In this document: piece by piece, positions 1 to 12,801 of the stretch
Numbering within the stretch: the first letter of the stretch is position 1
How the letters are laid out: the number at the start of each line of letters is the position of its first letter
Assembly (NCBI GenBank): GCA_007449985.2
Contig: VIIQ02000005.1
Location: 930,001 to 994,000, forward strand
Length of the DNA: 64,000 nt
Direction of reading: 5' to 3'
Source of the DNA: Desmodesmus armatus
Lineage: Eukaryota > Chlorophyta > Chlorophyceae > Sphaeropleales > Scenedesmaceae
Notes under the pieces: model-generated
Told to the model about the DNA's origin: nothing
The model's input: the letters and a program-made list of their open reading frames with translations, nothing else
Databases searched by the model: none
Made by a program: the position numbers and the translations under genes

Positions 1-30
1 GTATCTGCCTGCCACTGCCAGGCTGGCTTT

Positions 31-72
31 CACCAGGGTGGAATAGTGATCACCAGGCTGGTGGAATAGTGA
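31..72. repeat. Short direct repeat (two imperfect copies)
   Basis: Two adjacent imperfect copies of a roughly 20-bp unit, containing GGTGGAATAGTGAT, lie between the window edge and the end of the BCS1-like gene. The rest of positions 1-113 shows no coding signal and is probably 3' flank of that gene. Confidence 0.6.
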
Positions 73-113
73 TAGCTGTCTGCTGGCAGCCTGCCATGCC
101 TTGACCCAAGCTA

Positions 114-118
114 TTACA
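114..118 (-). terminator. TGTAA poly(A) signal overlapping the stop codon
   Basis: On the minus strand the last codons of the BCS1-like gene read GTG TAA, so the green-algal poly(A) motif TGTAA overlaps the stop. Whether it is used is unknown; a further signal may lie left of the window. Confidence 0.3.
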
Positions 119-3100
119 CACTACCCTTTTCCACACTACCCTTTTCCTCCTGCTCCCTCAAGCGCTGCTCCCTCAGCCACTGCTCAACCCTTGACACAGC
201 CAGCACTGGCGCCAGTTTGTGCGACATGAGAAATGCCTGCAGTTGCGCCGTGCTGAACTCTGGGTGCTGCGGCAGCTTGCTGGCAAACTCGTCTGCCAGC
301 GCCAACAGCGCCGCCTCCCTTTCTGCCTCCGCCTCCTTTGACGCCCTGGTCAGCAGAGACATCTGCCGACCCATGAGAAGCGGCTGAGCCTCTGCAGCAG
401 CCTCGACAGCTGCGCCTGCTTTGCCTGCTGGCGCGCTACCAGTGAGGCCCGCTGGCTGCACCGCCAGCTCGACACCATCTGCGCCCGCCTTGACACCGCC
501 GTCAACTTCTGCGTCTGCCCTGGAGCCGCGCAGTGCCAGCTGCATGGGCAGGTCCCTGTAGAATGAAGCGAACATCTGCTTGGCGACCTCCCTGCTGGCT
601 GGTCCCAGGTGACAGCGGACGTCCACCCTCCCAGGGCGAATGAGGGCTGGGCTGAGCCTCTCAATGTGGTTTGTGGTCATGAATAGGAGACGACCTGTTG
701 AAGCAATTGCAAGGTCCACACATTCCACATGACTGGTCATCATCACATGTGCGTGTGCGTGGCAAGGCATCTGTGAACACACTGTCAATATGGCAGGTCC
801 TGACATCGGCCGTTTCAAGGTGGCACGACGTCCACACTGCGCAGGTCCCCTGGTGTGGATACACACTGCAGTGAGCCCCCCCCAGGTTTGGGCATAAACA
901 ACACCATACCACTGAGATGCGGCACTTGCACAGGCTTGCATACGAACCTTCTTGCGCCGCAACGCCATCGATTGCATTCAACAAGCCAGAGAAGGTCAGC
1001 CTGCCTCCAGTACTCTGTGCAGCTGATCGGTCGACAAACGCTGCATCAACATCCTCCAGCAGCAGTATGGACCTGCATGTCACAGCAAACAACCCCATTA
1101 TACACGCCAAAGCTGTAACATGCATTGACATGCTGGGGTGTGGAATACATAAGCATTACATGGGCAGGGGAAAGGCAAATGTGGCGTGCAAGGGGTACGT
1201 CAAGAGCTCTGCAGGATGGTTGCATGATCCTGGTTCTAGATCCCCCTGCGCATACTGGATGAAACCTTTGAACTTGTGTTGCTGGATTGAAACGGGGTGT
1301 ACTGGCAACTCAGTTTTGATGCACGCCATCACAGGCTAGGGCGACATCCAGAACATGCCCCAACCCTTGCATGCAGCCAGCACACCCACCTTGTCCCTGC
1401 TGTGTTGAGGAGGCCCCGCAGGGTCTCATCGGTCATGGTGGGGCTGCAGCACGGCACCAAACAAGACATCACCGGCGTGAGGGATTAGCACAGCCTGAGA
1501 TGGCCTTGGACTCAGCACAATAAAGCTCATAAGGACACGGCTGACAGCCCAGGTAGAATATGTAGGAAGAGGGCTGCACAATGCTACCGCCTTGCCCAAC
1601 AGGTCTTTCAGACATGCATTTATGCATGGGTCAATGCATGTGTGTAGACACGCATGGATACTTCGCCGGTCAAGTCACTCTGTGAGGTTCACCGCCTACC
1701 TGCTGAGTGTGATTACATAGATCTCCAGCCCCAGGGCACCTGCCAGAGCCACTGCCAGGCTAGTTTTGCCGGTACCTTGCAGCAGCAGATCATGAACAGC
1801 ATGTGCGCATGAGCCAAGTTTGAAAAGGCATACAAAGCTAAGCATCGTTCTCAGGAGCAATCGCACACTGATGAACAATACGGGCGCAGCCGCTAAAGCC
1901 CCAGCCCAAGGAGGGCGGCGCAAATTCAAAGGAGTCGAACTCGTGCGGCACCAACAGGGCTGCTGCAATTGGGTTGTGTCGTCACATACTCCTCACCTGG
2001 AGGCCCATACAGCAGGTAGCCCCGCCTGAAGGGGATGCCGTGGTGGGCGTACCAGTCCTCACTGGCTAGGAAGTCCTGACAATCAGACAGCAGGCCCTCA
2101 GCCTGCAACAACCGCCACCAGACACGCAAGCAGGCAGGCACTGTATAAAGTACCAATGTGCTGCAGAATACGGAACTTTGCAGCGGCTGCACCGGGTCGA
2201 CCTCATGCACAACAATGGGAGTGCTAATCCTGGGCGGCAAAGAGTACGCAGACAGTCCCCAGCCCCCCGGCTCCAGCAGCAAGGATCAGCCACTGGTCCG
2301 TGTTTGCAATGTGTAAGTTGGGGTCTGAAGGCACACCTGGGCATGCCCAAATGTGAGAGGTATGTGCGACACAAACGTGTGGCTCAGGTAGGCTGCCTTT
2401 GATGCTGTCAATGCCGAAGTTGTGTGACCTGAAACAGTCCAGGGCAGCTGCATACTTGTCCCATCCACTACACACATGTGTTTTTACTGTGCGTGCTCAC
2501 GCACGTATACTCAACTTCGGAATGTCCCCAATTTGGATGGTTGATGCATTGGCTGGATGCACTCCCTGTGTCTACACACCTGTCCAGGCGGCAGCACCAC
2601 AGTGTCAAGCGGCCTGATGGGCCTGCTGCCCACTTGCGTCCAGTAGCCATCCTGTGGCGGACACAACACAAGGCAACGCAAGGCCAATACACGTCACATC
2701 ACAGTGGACCAATGCGCTGCAACCACTGTGCTTGGCTTGCTGGTACAGACATGGCGCATGTGTGGTGGCCGCAGTGGCGTTCATATCCCCTGCCTGCATT
2801 GCACACTGTGACATCGTTTGCCAGTGCCACAATGTCACGAATTGGTGCCCACAAGACAAGGCTTGCACCAGCAGCTTGCACGGCTGTGTACACCTGTACA
2901 CCTAAATCAACACATCCCACTGACCTGGTCCACGCTGTGCACTGCTGTCCTGCAGGCCTGGCTGGCGTTGTACTCGGAAGCAGCCTCGGCAATGAGCTCC
3001 TCCAGCGGCTGCCTGTCAGTGCCCAGCATGCTGATGCGCAGCGTCTCAAGCAGCAGCCTGCGTGGATGAGGGGCAGGCAAGGAGGGGGGAGGAAGGAGCG

Positions 3101-5013
3101 TGGCCGCAGGGTGTGAGGGACAGGCATCTCAGGAGCCACATTTTGATATGTCTCGGCATTCGACAGTGTGTGTGTGTGTGGGGGGGGGGGGGAGTGGGGG
3201 CGGTCATGTCGCTGTGTGGCCAGCTGGGGCAACCTGTGGTGCAGGCACAGGCTGCAGTTGGTCCGGACCTGTCTAGACGGTCCGTGCCTGTCAAGATGTC
3301 TTGACGTTGCAGCCACTGCACCTTCCCTTGTGTACTCTTGGATGCACAAAGGCAAAGAACTTGCTCGGCACAGACCGTGGTGTGTGCCCTGCTTGCTAGC
3401 ATCAAGCTCCCATGTGCTGGCAACACCCATACACAGAGAAGAGACAGGGAATAGATCTTACCACACGCACTCCAATCGCCCCCTGGAGCCCCGCTTCAAC
3501 AGCTGCACGCACCTTGCGTTTGCCGCCAGCTGTGGGTTCCCACTTGTGCGCTGCCTGCTGATCAGCATCCAGCGGCCCTTGTAACTCAGCAAGTGGTCAC
3601 CAGGGGCCGGTAGGAAGGCAATGGGAGGGCCAACACCTCCACCACCACCAGTGGCTTGCAATGCAGGTATGCTGGTGCCGAATGTGCCTGTGAGGTTGGT
3701 GGTGACTGACACGTTGGTGGCCTTGCTGAACTTGGGGTGTCTGCAAGGCCACGCAACGGACAGGGCAGCAACACAGCACTATTAGCTGAGTGGGCATGTG
3801 GGACCAAAGCATTCAGGAGCAACAACAACTGCAGCATGTAATCAACTGTGTGCAGGACAGCTGGGCAGTGACAACAGCACCAGTCAGCACTGGGCGCATG
3901 ACACAGTTGCTGGCGATGCTGTGCGGTGCAAGCACCAACCCAGCTGCATCCTTGAGCCCCTTGTCTCCATGACTATACAACTGCAGAGTCAACAAGCAGT
4001 GGGCACTGAACGGGCATGCCTGCACTGCTCCTGCAGCATCACGCAGCACCCCCCCCCCCCTGACCTGCTGAGCCAGTGCATGAGCCAGCGGTAGGCATCA
4101 TCCCTGCTGTCAACCTCTGCCTGCACCATCACATGGCGCTTGCAGTACCTGCAGGACAGGGGCCAGGCAGGGAGGGGTGGGGGCAGCAGGGCCTTGGAGT
4201 GGGATGTCAGAGCGCTGGGTGCATGACTGCTGCACTTACAATGAAGGGAACACAGATGTTGCTTGCTGGGTGGCTGCATTGTAGCCGATGCTCTGTACCA
4301 TTGCAGTAAGCAGCTGACTCAGTGCGTTGCTACAAGAGATGGGCCATGTGGCACCAGGCTGCAGTAATGCAGCTTGGAGTATCAGCTGCATTGTGCCAAC
4401 GAATCAGCACATGCTGCATCTTGCAGCAAAGGTTACCTCACTGCTGATCCCAGCATCACCCGTGCTCCAGCTGCTGCTGTACCCACCAGCATCAGGGTCA
4501 GACCACCCTGCAAGCGAAGCAGTTTTTCAATCACTCTCGGCCAGCATGGAGGGCTGGGGCCTGCCATGCTGTGCTGCACTGCTGAGTGACAATGCTGGCA
4601 CACCGATACTGCAATAAAGGAAGCAATCGGCCAGCACAGCGCAGCTAGAATGGTTCATTGAGTCTGGTGACTGACGTGACAACTTGACACAAGCTCACAT
4701 TTGCAAATTGGTTGTCACCCAGCAGTTTGGACACAAGCTCGGGCAGTGATGCAGCTCCGCCAGGCTGTGCCGGCCCGTTGGGCTGCGTTGCTGCATTGTG
4801 AGCAGCAGGCTTACTGTCTGAGACATTGCCTGTGCTCAGACTGTCGGCCCTGGCACTGTGGCGGGAGGTGGTGGCATACAGCACCCCACCGCCCAGGGCC
4901 AGTGGCAGTAGCCGCTGTAGCACTTTTCTGCCTGGGAGGTTCAGCAGCACTGCCAGCACTGTCGCCGCGACAGAGGAACGAGGGCTGTGGAATACCGAAG
5001 CTAGTACTTGCAT
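114..5013 (-). CDS. BCS1: BCS1-like mitochondrial AAA-ATPase (about 11 exons)
   Basis: The BCS1 family comprises inner-membrane AAA proteins that translocate the folded Rieske iron-sulfur protein into respiratory complex III. Exon 1 (5013-4699, donor GTGAGC) gives a basic N-terminus with a hydrophobic segment ([13 protein letters not shown]) typical of the BCS1 targeting and anchor region. Later exons give the BCS1-specific region ([17 protein letters not shown] near 4149-4068; [11 protein letters not shown] near 3560; [14 protein letters not shown] near 3010; [21 protein letters not shown] near 2060-2000). The AAA core follows: GTGKTSL completing Walker A near 1760, Walker [13 protein letters not shown] near 1060, then [21 protein letters not shown] near 680-610. 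The Walker A loop is split by an intron between GPPG and GTGKT. The last exon runs to a TAA at 114-116 and ends in an Ala/Glu-rich tail. One linker exon (about 2600-2670) is uncertain. Family call is firm; exact exon edges are not. Confidence 0.9.
2533..2579 (+). repeat. 47-bp dispersed repeat, copy 1
   Basis: Starts TTGGATGGTTGATGCATTGG and ends TGTGTCTACACAC. It matches 42686-42732 with one mismatch. It lies in an intron of the BCS1-like gene. Confidence 0.85.
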
Positions 5014-5279
5014 GTACCCTACAGGCCAACGAGGGCTGTGCAGTTTGAAAACTCTGGTGATCTATCTGGATCAAAGAAGTCCCGTCAAAACGTTTGACTC
5101 ACAAGCATGATATGCATTACCACACGCATATGTGACTTGAAAAAACGTTCAATCGCTGGTATTTGTGCTTTGCAATACCTTGGTTGATTCAGTGCGCCAG
5201 GATTTGGATTGTCAGCAGCTGTGTCGGCACTCCCCAAGTCTCGGGAACAACACGATCCAACCGCGCTTTTGTGTCCAGC
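5014..5279. promoter_or_regulatory. Shared divergent upstream region of BCS1 and RRP7 genes
   Basis: About 266 bp separate the start of the minus-strand BCS1-like gene from the start of the plus-strand RRP7-like gene, so both promoters and 5' UTRs must fit here. No TATA box was identified. The RRP7 reading frame stays open upstream to an ATG at 5163, so part of the region could be coding. Confidence 0.5.
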
Positions 5280-7308
5280 ATGAGTTACAAGAAGCAAAAA
5301 ACGTCTCAGGTCCCCCAGCAGGGGCTGCAAGGACAGCAGCAGGAGCAGCAGCAGCAGCAGCGACAGCAGCAGCAGCAGCAGCACCAAGCCGCACAAGGCT
5401 TCAAGTCTCTAGGGCTGCAGTTGCACCCCTCGTCTTCAGTCATCAGTTACGTGTACATCAAACGTCAGAAAGGACAGGATGGTGACGCCAGCCTAGCACA
5501 TGCCCTGTACGTGACAGGTCTCCCCCTAGGCCTGGACGAGGCTGCACTGCAGGCAATCTTTCAGCTGTTTGGTGAAGTGGTGGATGTGGTGATGCACCCA
5601 AGCAAAGTAAGAGGTGCTTGCTAGCAGCCCTACAGCGGCCTGGCGCACAGCTGCACACATTGCTGCTTGCGTCACCATATACATTTGGCCAGCCAGCCAG
5701 TCAGCCAGCCAGGAGCTTGTCTGCAGTCTGCAAGACCAGCAACGCAGTAGACCAGCAGCTTATGAACATTAATATAGTTTGATTGCATGTGTGTTGTTCA
5801 GTCACGAAACAGTCGCCGTTGTGCTGCAGTTTGACCCTTCTCTTATGCTTCCCTCCCTCCCTGCGCCTGCAGCGCTCTGCAGCAGTTGTGTACGACTCTG
5901 CCGAGGGTGTGTCAGCGGCCATGAAGCAGGGCAGCAGCGGCCAGCTGGTGCAGTATGAGCTGCCCCTTGCTGAGGGCCCCGTTGGCCTCAAGGCCTGGGT
6001 GGCAGCACACAAGGCGGCACGGCCTGGCAATGAGCAGCTGCAGAAGCAGGTGGGAGCTGATTGGTTGACTGGTTGACTGAGGGGATGTGTTACAGAGCTG
6101 CTGCAGTTGTGGCTGCAGGCTGGTTTGAATGTGCAAATAAGTCATAACTTACAGCTTCACTCCCTGGCCCCCATTCTGCTCGCCTTTCTCTGGAGAAGAC
6201 TGACTGTTGATTCTGCTTGTCTGTCGTCCTGACTCACCCTATCTTACTTGTTCCCGCAGCTGGACGCCTGGGTTGATGAGCATGAAGCAGTAGAGGCAGC
6301 CAAGCGGGCAGCACAGCAAGCAGCCATGGCTGAAGATGGCTGGACAGTCGTCACACGCACCAAGGTTCGTCACAACGGCAGTCAGTCACTGGCAATACAG
6401 CAATGGCAACGCACTGACCTGCGGCCTTACTGCATGGCTCCTGCTGTGTAGCAACCGCAGCCTTGAGAAAGCAGCCAAGTACAGATGGCACTCATATCAA
6501 CTGCTGGCCACTATCTCAGCCTGTCACCCAACAACTAAGAGTGAGCTGGCTGTGTGGGGTTACTCACTGCACTGCAGGGTCGCAAGCGGTCCCGTGAGGA
6601 GGGAGGCATGGCGACAGTCAGCGGCGGCATGCCACAGGCAGCAGCAGCAGTGGCGGCAGCAGCAGCAGCTGGGGTGCAGGAGTCACGCCTGTCTGAAAAC
6701 TTCTACAGGTTCCAGCAGCGTGAGCAGCGGCGGACAGGTGAGAGGTTTCTGGACAGGCCGATGCGCTGGGACACTGACACCTCAGCTCATGAAGACGGCA
6801 GACACAGTCTTTTAAGGCTAATGGCAGCCACACTGCCTCAGCGGCTGCGTGCGGCAGCAAGATTGGCAGACAGCTTGTGCGCTGAGACATATTCCCAAGC
6901 AGGTTACTGGAGCACTTTCGTTTAGTGATGGGTGTGCACTCAAGGCTCACTTGGTCTGTGTGCAAGTTTGAGCACTGCAGCCATGTGGTGTAGGGGCTGA
7001 CGTTTGTGTTGCCGTGTGCTGCTGCAGAGCTGTTGGAGTTGCGGCAGCAGTTTGAGGACGGCCGCAAGAGGCTGGCTGCACTCAAGGTGGGTGTGCCTAT
7101 CCATGCTGGGCGCAGTGGCTGAGCTGAGGGGTGCTGCCGGCAGCTTTTGGCCCTGCAGATTTTGCTGCCCGGCTGGAGATATGGAAAGGAGTCGGCAGCA
7201 TTGAAGAAGGTCGCAGCTTTCAATCCTTCATGCCACATGCTGTGTGGTTCAGAGCGCATCCAGTGTACAGGCTGCTGGACCCAAGTCGCCGGTCACTTGC
7301 AGTCATAA
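5280..7308 (+). CDS. RRP7: RRP7-like ribosomal RNA-processing protein
   Basis: Probable nucleolar factor for small-subunit rRNA processing (UTP-C/RRP7 family). Exon 1 (5280-5606) has a Gln-rich stretch from CAG repeats, then an RRM-like region (SYVYIKRQ, HALYVTGLPLGLDEAALQAIFQLFGEVVDV). Exon 2 (5873-6049) continues the RRM (RSAAVVYDSAEGVSAAMK). Exon 3 (6260-6364) has EDGWTVVTRTK, the conserved block before the C-terminal domain. Exon 4 (6578-6737) has LSENFYRFQQREQRR and exon 5 (7028-7086) has ELLELRQQFEDGRKRLAALK; together these match the RRP7 C-terminal domain NFY-Q-RE...LR-FE-K-I order. Phases agree across all five exons. The final exon is uncertain: the phase-0 reading from 7159 to 7308 lacks the usual RKFRPY-like ending. 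An in-frame upstream ATG at 5163 would add 39 residues. Confidence 0.85.
5335..5390 (+). repeat. CAG/CAR trinucleotide run encoding poly-Gln
   Basis: A CAG-rich run inside exon 1 of the RRP7-like gene encodes a Gln-rich spacer before the RRM. Similar CAG runs occur in several other genes of the window (RH39 transit region near 12740, mL43 near 40610, DCP2 tail). Confidence 0.85.
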
Positions 7309-7700
7309 TACATGCCCCGCCAGCAAGCAACTCAAAGCATGGTGTGTGGAGCTGCCTGCAACATGAAGTCAACGCGCATGTGGCAGCAGCAGGCCTGCTC
7401 TCTTTGTAGGGGCAGGTCGCTGCTGTCCACAATAATCTGCAGCGTCCACTACATTAGTGGCACAAACTAGAAAGTGTGGCACCCTATCAGTAGTGCTTGC
7501 GTCCACACTTCACCACCACCTGGCACTGACTGAGTTTTACGACTCACTTTGTGCTCCTTGCTGCTGTGTGGCGTCGTGGCCCGCAGGCAGCACGTCACTT
7601 CAAGCCCAGCTGATGACAGGCAGCAGCAAAATAGAGGCGTGGAGCTGCGCAGCGCTTGTCTTGCAGTACATGGCTTCATATTGCTGGACGCATGGACTTT

Positions 7701-7705
7701 TGTAA
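7701..7705 (+). terminator. TGTAA poly(A) signal for the RRP7-like gene
   Basis: The motif TGTAA, standard for volvocine and related green algae, lies about 390 bp after the likely stop of the RRP7-like gene. Confidence 0.5.
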
Positions 7706-8282
7706 CACTGTCAGTCTTCTCAACACTGGCTCACACTTTTGTACTGACTTTTGAAGTCTTATGCAACTAGACCCAACGGTGCACCCCATTGGCTGTGAAA
7801 GGCCTGCAGCACCGCACAGCAACATGTTCTCTCTCACAGGTCACGCAGGCACATTGTGACCATGCACGTCCCTGAACAGCCTGCACTGGCAATGCAATAC
7901 AGGCAACAACAACACACCCTCTGCTGCCCTGGGGCATGGCAGTGGTAGTCAGTTTCACTGCTGCACCTCCACTTCACCTGCACTCTGTCCCATTGACAGT
8001 TTCAATCGACCTATCATTGCTTTTGAAGACGTAGTGGTGGTGTGTCGCATGCTGAGACTCATGCTGAGACTGCAAAAAATCAGGCTTGATCATTGTACTG
8101 CTGGAACAGTGAACACTGTGAGCAGCACCAAAGTCAGCATGCCCTCTGATACCTCCTGGTCCCCCATTTCCCAACCTGCCCCAAACGCAGATACATGTTT
8201 GAAAGCCAGCTAGCGCAAACACCCAGACTCCATCGTGGTCACCGTATCATTGTCCAGTCTCCTGCAACATTACAAAGCTGCC

Positions 8283-8287
8283 TTACA
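8283..8287 (-). terminator. TGTAA poly(A) signal for the RH39-like gene
   Basis: Minus-strand TGTAA about 255 bp beyond the stop of the RH39-like gene; a second copy is at 8270-8274. Confidence 0.45.
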
Positions 8288-8541
8288 GAGGGCAAGCAGC
8301 CCCGAGGGGACCATCCGCACAGTAGCTGCCCATGCTTGAGGGTTGACAGCTGTAACAACACGAACAGTACAGTACAGGTACTGGGAACGTAGTCCCAACT
8401 TCGGCACAAGCCAGCGAGACAAGGGTTCAAACATGGCTGCGCACAAGAGGCCTGATACACCACCAGGAGAGGAGCACTGCAAAGACATGAACCACATCAA
8501 CACAATTAAAACAACACACCAACAAACCCAGTCCATCGTAA

Positions 8542-11500
8542 TCACTGCCTCCCAAACAGCGGCCGACGCTTACTGCTCTTCGTGCCACGCCCCATCCACG
8601 ACGGCTCCGGCCTGCTGCTGCTGCTGCCACCGCTGCGGGCCCCCTGCTGCTCCCGCTGCTCCTCCCACCGCTTCTGCTTCTTCTTCGCCACCTTCTGCCT
8701 CCACTTCTCATCCGCTGTGGAAGGCGGTGGCGGCCTGCGGTCCGCATCCTGCCGTGCTGCTGCCTTCTGCCGTTTTTTGTCCGCCTTATCCACCGCCCTG
8801 ACATGCTGCCAGCGCTTCCACTCCTTCTGGTCCATAGCTATCTCCCACAGCAGCCGCCGCCGCTCGTCCCCTGAGGTGCCCTTCAGCAGCTCCTTGAAGG
8901 GCACGATGGGCACGCCATCCCTGATGTGGATGAACTTGTGGTTGGGGTTCCACAGCACCACCTGCTTCTGGCCCTTGATGGGGGTGGGGGCTTTGGGGCG
9001 CCGCTCACGCTTTGGAGGCATCCACTTGCCTTCCTGGGCAGGCTTGGGGGCAGGGGCAACCTGTGGGGATGGTGCAGAAGAGGAAAGGGTGTGAGCGAGG
9101 GAACGACACAGGAGAGGGGCTGTCGGGTTGTATCCTGCTCAAGCATCTAGCATGCTGGCCCTGACACCGTGAGCCCTTCTGCATCCAGTGCTTTTCTCGC
9201 TCTGTGACCCAGCAATTTTGCGCCTCTGACCCAACCACCAACATGCAGTTGCAAAGCTGCCGCAGCTGTTTGCATGCAATGCACCATGAAAGAAACGTTT
9301 GTCACTGAACACCATGACGAGTCCTCAGTGTGCCCAGCCTCCTGCAGGCGTACCTGCTGTGCCCCTGAAGCTGACACCATGTCCAGCCCGATGTTGTTGT
9401 CCAGGGCATACTGGATGGCCTTGCCCATGTCCCTGTCACGCTTGCTCTGCAGCAGCGACGTCACTCGGCCCTTGGCACCACCACGCGCAGTGCGGCCAGC
9501 CCTGCAGGGCAGCACAGGTGCCAAATCAGCACAACGAGCAAGTATGGGTGTACTGCAGTGTGCTTGTTTGAACGAAGTAGACCGTGACTCCAGCCACCAA
9601 TTACGCTCAGTCAGCCGGGGAGCTGCGTAAAAGCACACGACGTGATGACCCCAAGCTGGGGGCGGCTGCCACCCTGCTGCAGCGCCTCTTTCAGCCTGCA
9701 ACTGCCTCGTTCAGCCCGCATGTCATGGAAAGACCCTCCAGGTAGTGAACCACCACAGCACATGCATCTGCCAAGTTACACATGACTGCACTGTCCATGC
9801 ATGCGGTGTGCTGGGCAGTTGTGCAGGCACAGCGGCTGCATGCAGTGTGACTACAGCAGTGCCCGCGTGGGCCATGGTGGCAGCGGCCTGTACCTGTGCA
9901 GGTAGTCAATTGCGTTGCTGGGCATGTCAAAGTTGATGACATGGTCGATGGTGCCAGGGAAATCCAGCCCACGAGCAGCCAGGTCAGTGGCAACCATCAC
10001 ACCAGCAAGGCCCTCAGCAGAGCTGCCTGCAGCATGGTTGCCTGCAGCACACCCCAGCACAGGGCAGAACAAGGTAGGCACAATGTGGCAGGCAGCAGCA
10101 TTAAAGAGTGGCTCAACGGTAGGCGCCTGCCAAGAGGGGCTGCTAGGCATAATTGCACTACAACCAGCGGACAAGATGCATCAAATCCACTTTTGCTTGG
10201 ACACGGTGACGTACGCACGCCGCAGGTACAAAAAGCAGCCAGCTTGCAGGACAGTGTAACACCGCCCGTGCTACAGCTGAGGCGCCACTACAAACAGCAA
10301 CATTTGAGCCCGCCTGCCTTGCTCACCAGCAAACTGCGCCATGGCCTCCTTGCGCAGAGGGATGGGCATGTCCCCATGGTAGCACACAGTGGGTATGTCC
10401 CGCTCCCGCACGTTGTGCTCCACCGCCCTGCAGCTGTCCATACTGCTGCAGAACACCAACGTCTTCCGACCCTTAGCCACATCTGACTGCAAGACCTCCA
10501 GCAGCAGCTGCATCTTATCCTGACCGGCAGGCAACGGCCTGAACTCATGCCGGGCTGTGGACACGGCTTGGTGGAATCCTACTGCCTCTATCCGCTGCAG
10601 CTCTGGGAGGAAGACCGTTACGAGCTGCTTCACTGCTTTGGACATGGTGGCGGTGACGAGGATGGTCTGTGCTGGGGGCTCCTTGGCGCGCAGGATGTTG
10701 ACAAAGTGGCGCACCTCCTGCGCAAAGCCCTTGCCTGCTTCCAACATGGTGTCCGCCTCGTCAACTACCAACCTGCAGGCAGAGGGCATGCAGGGGTCGG
10801 ATCGAGAGAGTGAGGGAGCATGTGAGGGGGCATGCAAGGAAGGAAAGACAGGGTCGGAGACTGTGTTGGGGAGGGTAAGGAGACAGCCTGTGAGACACTA
10901 CTTGTGTGTGCTGAGCAGTGCAGGCCATAAACGAGGAGGTTACTGCCAACAGGTATTGCTGCTTGGAAGGATGACTGACTGCACAACACATGTGACCATG
11001 TGCAGCACTGCCCTGCGCTGTCCCTCTTGCAGTCCTGTCTCACCAGCGCACATCTCCCAGTGCCACCCTGCCGTGCTCCATGACCTTCATCAGGCGGGTG
11101 GGTGTGGCTACCAACACCTCAAGCGGGGCAGTCAGGGAGCGAGACAGAAGGTTCTCACTGCATGCAACAACACAACATAGGCACGCAGCAACAGCGACAG
11201 CCAAAACAGCAACGTGCCACCAATCTGATTGAGCAGAGCAATCAAGATGGGGCCTGTCAGCAACATGATCGACACTGGCAGCTAGCTGCTGAATTACACT
11301 GGTGCACCAGCTGGCCCCATGGGGCAGCCAGCCAGCCGCCCAATGAGCCAGCCATTCTGTCAGGCTGAGGGTGTCACCACCCTACATGCAGCCTCTCTGG
11401 CTGTGCAGCTGCCCCAATGTCTGCAGGCTGTACTGCTGCACATGTCCGCAGACTGTGTTGCTGTCCATGGCTGCAGGGTTTGTGTCTGTACCATACTGTC

Positions 11501-12801
11501 CTAGCCCGCTGCTCACTTGTAGTTGGCGCTGCAGGGCACCACCCTGAACTTGGCATAGTGGCACAGGGACTTGGCGACTGATGTGATCTGCAGGGCGGCA
11601 AAAAAAGTGTAGCACCACCCACAAGGGACCACCAGTCAATCACTGCCTCTCTGCTAACTGTCTGTCAGCAGCTGCAGCCAACACGCCACCCTCACTTTTA
11701 TAGCCTGGCTGACCGCTGCTGCAGAGACTGTAGCCACGACACGCGCAACTGCTCAGCTGGGCTGAATTGCCTGCAGCACTGTAGCCACATACGCTGCCAT
11801 CACCACCTGCCAGTGCTATGATATGTTGTGACCATACACAGTGACCTCACCATCACAAGCACCCCAAGCAACCTCCCTCGCCGTCCCCCAGGAAATCATG
11901 CCCCACCCACCTGCTCCACCAGCTCCTTGGTTGGCACCAGCACCAGCACCTTGGGTCGCTTGCCCCGCCGCTCCATGCCCGGCTCACCCTCAAGCGCCTT
12001 GAGGGCGTGGATGACAGGCAGCAGGTAGGCCAGCGTCTTGCCACTGCCCGTCTGAGCAGCCAGCAGGTAGTCACCCCCTGACATGATGGCTGGAATGGCT
12101 AGGGACTGTGGCAAGGGTGGGGCGGAAGGAGAGGGGAGAGGAGGGACAGGGGATGTTGCCGGAGGGTGCCTTCTGGGCTTGCAGCAGACACCGTTTTTGG
12201 ATATTTGCTCCACAACTGCTTTGCTTGAGCAGGCCTGTTGCTGCTGCTGCTGCTGACCGATGCACACGTGGCAGTCATATGCTTCAGCCATGTATGACAA
12301 GCTCATAAGTTCTGCAGGGAAGCACTGCTTGGATGTCAATAGGGCGCCACATGCCCATTCCAACATAGACTGTGTGGGCCTGCTCTGTCCCCTCCCCCTC
12401 ACCTGTATGTCTGTGGGGCTGTCCAGGCCAGCTGACTTCAGTGCATCCAGCAGCCTGCCGTCCAAGCTCAGCTGGCCAAAGCTGCTGGCTTTCTGGTAGT
12501 TTGCTGGCGGCTTATACTTGCTGCCGATGTCCATGCCTACTGCCTGGACATTCACAACTGGCTGCCTGCGGGGCCGCGAGGGCGCCTGTGCCTGCTGATG
12601 CAGCAGGCTCCTGCCATGGCATGGACTGAATGGCAGAAGTCTGGGCGCTGCTAGAACGCTAGAGCGAGTGTTGGGTACCACCGCACAGCTACTGCGCTGC
12701 AGCCAACCCCGCAGCATGGCTCGGCCAAAACCACCAGCAGCAGCAGCAGCAGCAGCAGCAGTAGCCAGAGTGGTTCTGCGAGGCGCAACAAACGTGCGCA
12801 C
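8542..12801 (-). CDS. RH39: RH39-like organellar DEAD-box RNA helicase
   Basis: ATP-dependent RNA helicase; plant RH39 acts in plastid 23S rRNA maturation. Exon 1 (12801 to about 12433) starts [22 protein letters not shown], an Ala/Arg/Ser-rich transit peptide, then the Q-motif region [26 protein letters not shown]. The next exon (about 12106-11913) holds motif I AQTGSGKT and motif Ia PTKEL. An exon near 11585-11518 reads [17 protein letters not shown]. The exon near 11130-11050 has VLVATPTRL. The exon 10774-10331 holds motif II VDEADT, motif III as ATM rather than SAT, and helicase C motif IV ([17 protein letters not shown]). Near 10015-9905 is motif V ([14 protein letters not shown]) and IDYLHR. 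Near 9503-9353 is [16 protein letters not shown]. The diagnostic match to RH39 is [13 protein letters not shown] with [10 protein letters not shown]. The last exon (9066-8542, after acceptor CCCACAG) adds about 170 Lys/Arg-rich residues. Confidence 0.9.
12740..12765 (-). repeat. GCT/GCA run encoding poly-Ala in a transit peptide
   Basis: A CAG-type trinucleotide run read in the Ala frame lies in the N-terminal targeting region of the RH39-like helicase. It may vary in length between strains. Confidence 0.75.

Larger units (their letters stand above)
7309..8541. other. Convergent 3' flanks of RRP7 and RH39 genes; no gene seen
   Basis: About 1.2 kb between two genes that face each other. The open frames here are short, overlap on both strands and show no recognisable domain, so the stretch is best read as two long 3' UTRs. 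Candidate TGTAA signals occur at 7701 (+) and at 8270 and 8283 (-). Confidence 0.6.
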
